Below, in pieces: positions 5,969 through 6,174 of a DNA stretch of 6,174 bases (its first letter is position 1; each line of letters starts with the position of its first letter). The position numbers and the translations under genes are program-made. Under the pieces are notes generated by a model that saw nothing but the letters and a program-made list of their open reading frames with translations, was not told where the DNA came from and ran no database searches. Origin of the DNA: Spirochaetales bacterium (GTDB lineage Bacteria; Spirochaetota; Spirochaetia; Treponematales; Rectinemataceae). The stretch is taken from positions 302,665 through 308,838 of the forward strand of contig JADLKI010000005.1 in the NCBI GenBank assembly GCA_015657395.1, written 5' to 3'.

Positions 5969-6174
5969 TCACAGGCCCTGCCCCCCGCGATATCTCCGCA
6001 CCATCTCCGCCACATTGAAGGCTGAATCCACGGCCTGGTGCGTGCCCAGGCCGAAGCCTCCGGCATCGCAGCCGACGTAGAAGAGACCCTGAATCGGCGA
6101 ACCGCCGTTCAGACGCTCGTCGCCGTACTGTTCCGGCGAGAGCGCAACTCCATAGTCTTCGCCGCCCACTCCGG
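5969..6174 (-). CDS. C-terminal end of a phytoene-desaturase-like NAD(P)/FAD-dependent oxidoreductase (partial, 5' end beyond right edge)
   Basis: Seen: 67 sense codons open to the right edge, ending in TGA at 5969-5971. The segment has the C-terminal FAD-binding pattern of the CrtI/phytoene desaturase-like superfamily: IQGLFYVGCDAGG, then GLGTHQAVDSAFNVAEMV, ending in a basic helix. Known: in this superfamily the GDxxG-like segment closes the FAD site and is followed by a helix near the C-terminus; many bacterial members are uncharacterised and not involved in carotenoid synthesis. A GTG at 6169 is internal Val, not a start, because the frame continues upstream in matching sequence. Composition is about 65% G+C, far above the operon. 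It is separated from the binding-protein gene by 337 nt, so it is probably not in the same transcription unit, although it reads in the same direction. Confidence 0.75.
   Translation of the reverse strand, partial: GVGGEDYGVALSPEQYGDERLNGGSPIQGLFYVGCDAGGFGLGTHQAVDSAFNVAEMVRRYRGGQGL

Noticed and set aside
5872..6066. A 64-codon minus-strand frame overlapping the right-edge gene
   Set aside because: Its first half is the CrtI-like C-terminus read in the wrong register and its second half is intergenic; no domain features.
1..6174. CRISPR arrays, tRNA/rRNA genes, insertion sequences, toxin-antitoxin or phage genes
   Set aside because: I looked for regular repeats, cloverleaf-like segments, terminal inverted repeats and transposase motifs on both strands and saw none.

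Overview
The window is one compact minus-strand gene cluster, read right to left, plus the tail of a different gene at the right edge. Transcription order is: periplasmic substrate-binding protein (4795-5631), ABC ATPase (3937-4725), two ABC permeases (3243-3923, 2565-3239), a DAO-type FAD oxidoreductase (1422-2555), a small [2Fe-2S] protein (1097-1408) and a pyridine-nucleotide-disulfide-type FAD oxidoreductase that runs off the left edge (1-1090). From the ATPase onward the gaps are only 3-13 nt, so this looks like a single operon. The one larger internal gap (69 nt, after the binding protein) holds a perfect 13-bp hairpin.

The first four genes make a complete importer of the polar amino acid (PAAT/HAAT) family. 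The last three match the beta, gamma and alpha subunits of the hetero-oligomeric flavin/[2Fe-2S] amine and amino-acid dehydrogenases (hydrogen cyanide synthase HcnABC, D-hydroxyproline dehydrogenase, octopine/nopaline oxidases, and heterotetrameric sarcosine oxidase, whose alpha subunit fuses the gamma-like and alpha-like parts). The natural reading is import of an amino acid or N-substituted amino acid (opine, imino acid, D-amino acid or N-methyl amino acid) followed by oxidation at its C-N bond in the cytoplasm. The exact substrate cannot be read from the sequence.

Upstream of the operon, 5632-5968 has no convincing gene. It contains a 60-base block with only 3 G/C, two short dyads that could be operators, and a strong AGGAGG ribosome binding site before the binding protein. 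Beyond it, 5969-6174 is the C-terminal end of a phytoene-desaturase-like FAD oxidoreductase. My hand count there is about 65% G+C (113 of 174 bases, 6001-6174), against about 49% (117 of 240) in four 60-base lines sampled from the operon. This suggests the operon and the right-edge gene have different histories, with a junction in the intergenic region.

Organism: a cleavable Sec-type signal peptide without a lipobox on the binding protein points to a Gram-negative-type cell envelope. An amino-acid-using anaerobe such as a member of Synergistota, or possibly a spirochaete or deltaproteobacterium, would fit, but this is a weak guess. I see no tRNA, rRNA, CRISPR array, insertion sequence or phage gene. 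The families are known; the unknown parts are the substrate, the regulation and the origin of the cluster.
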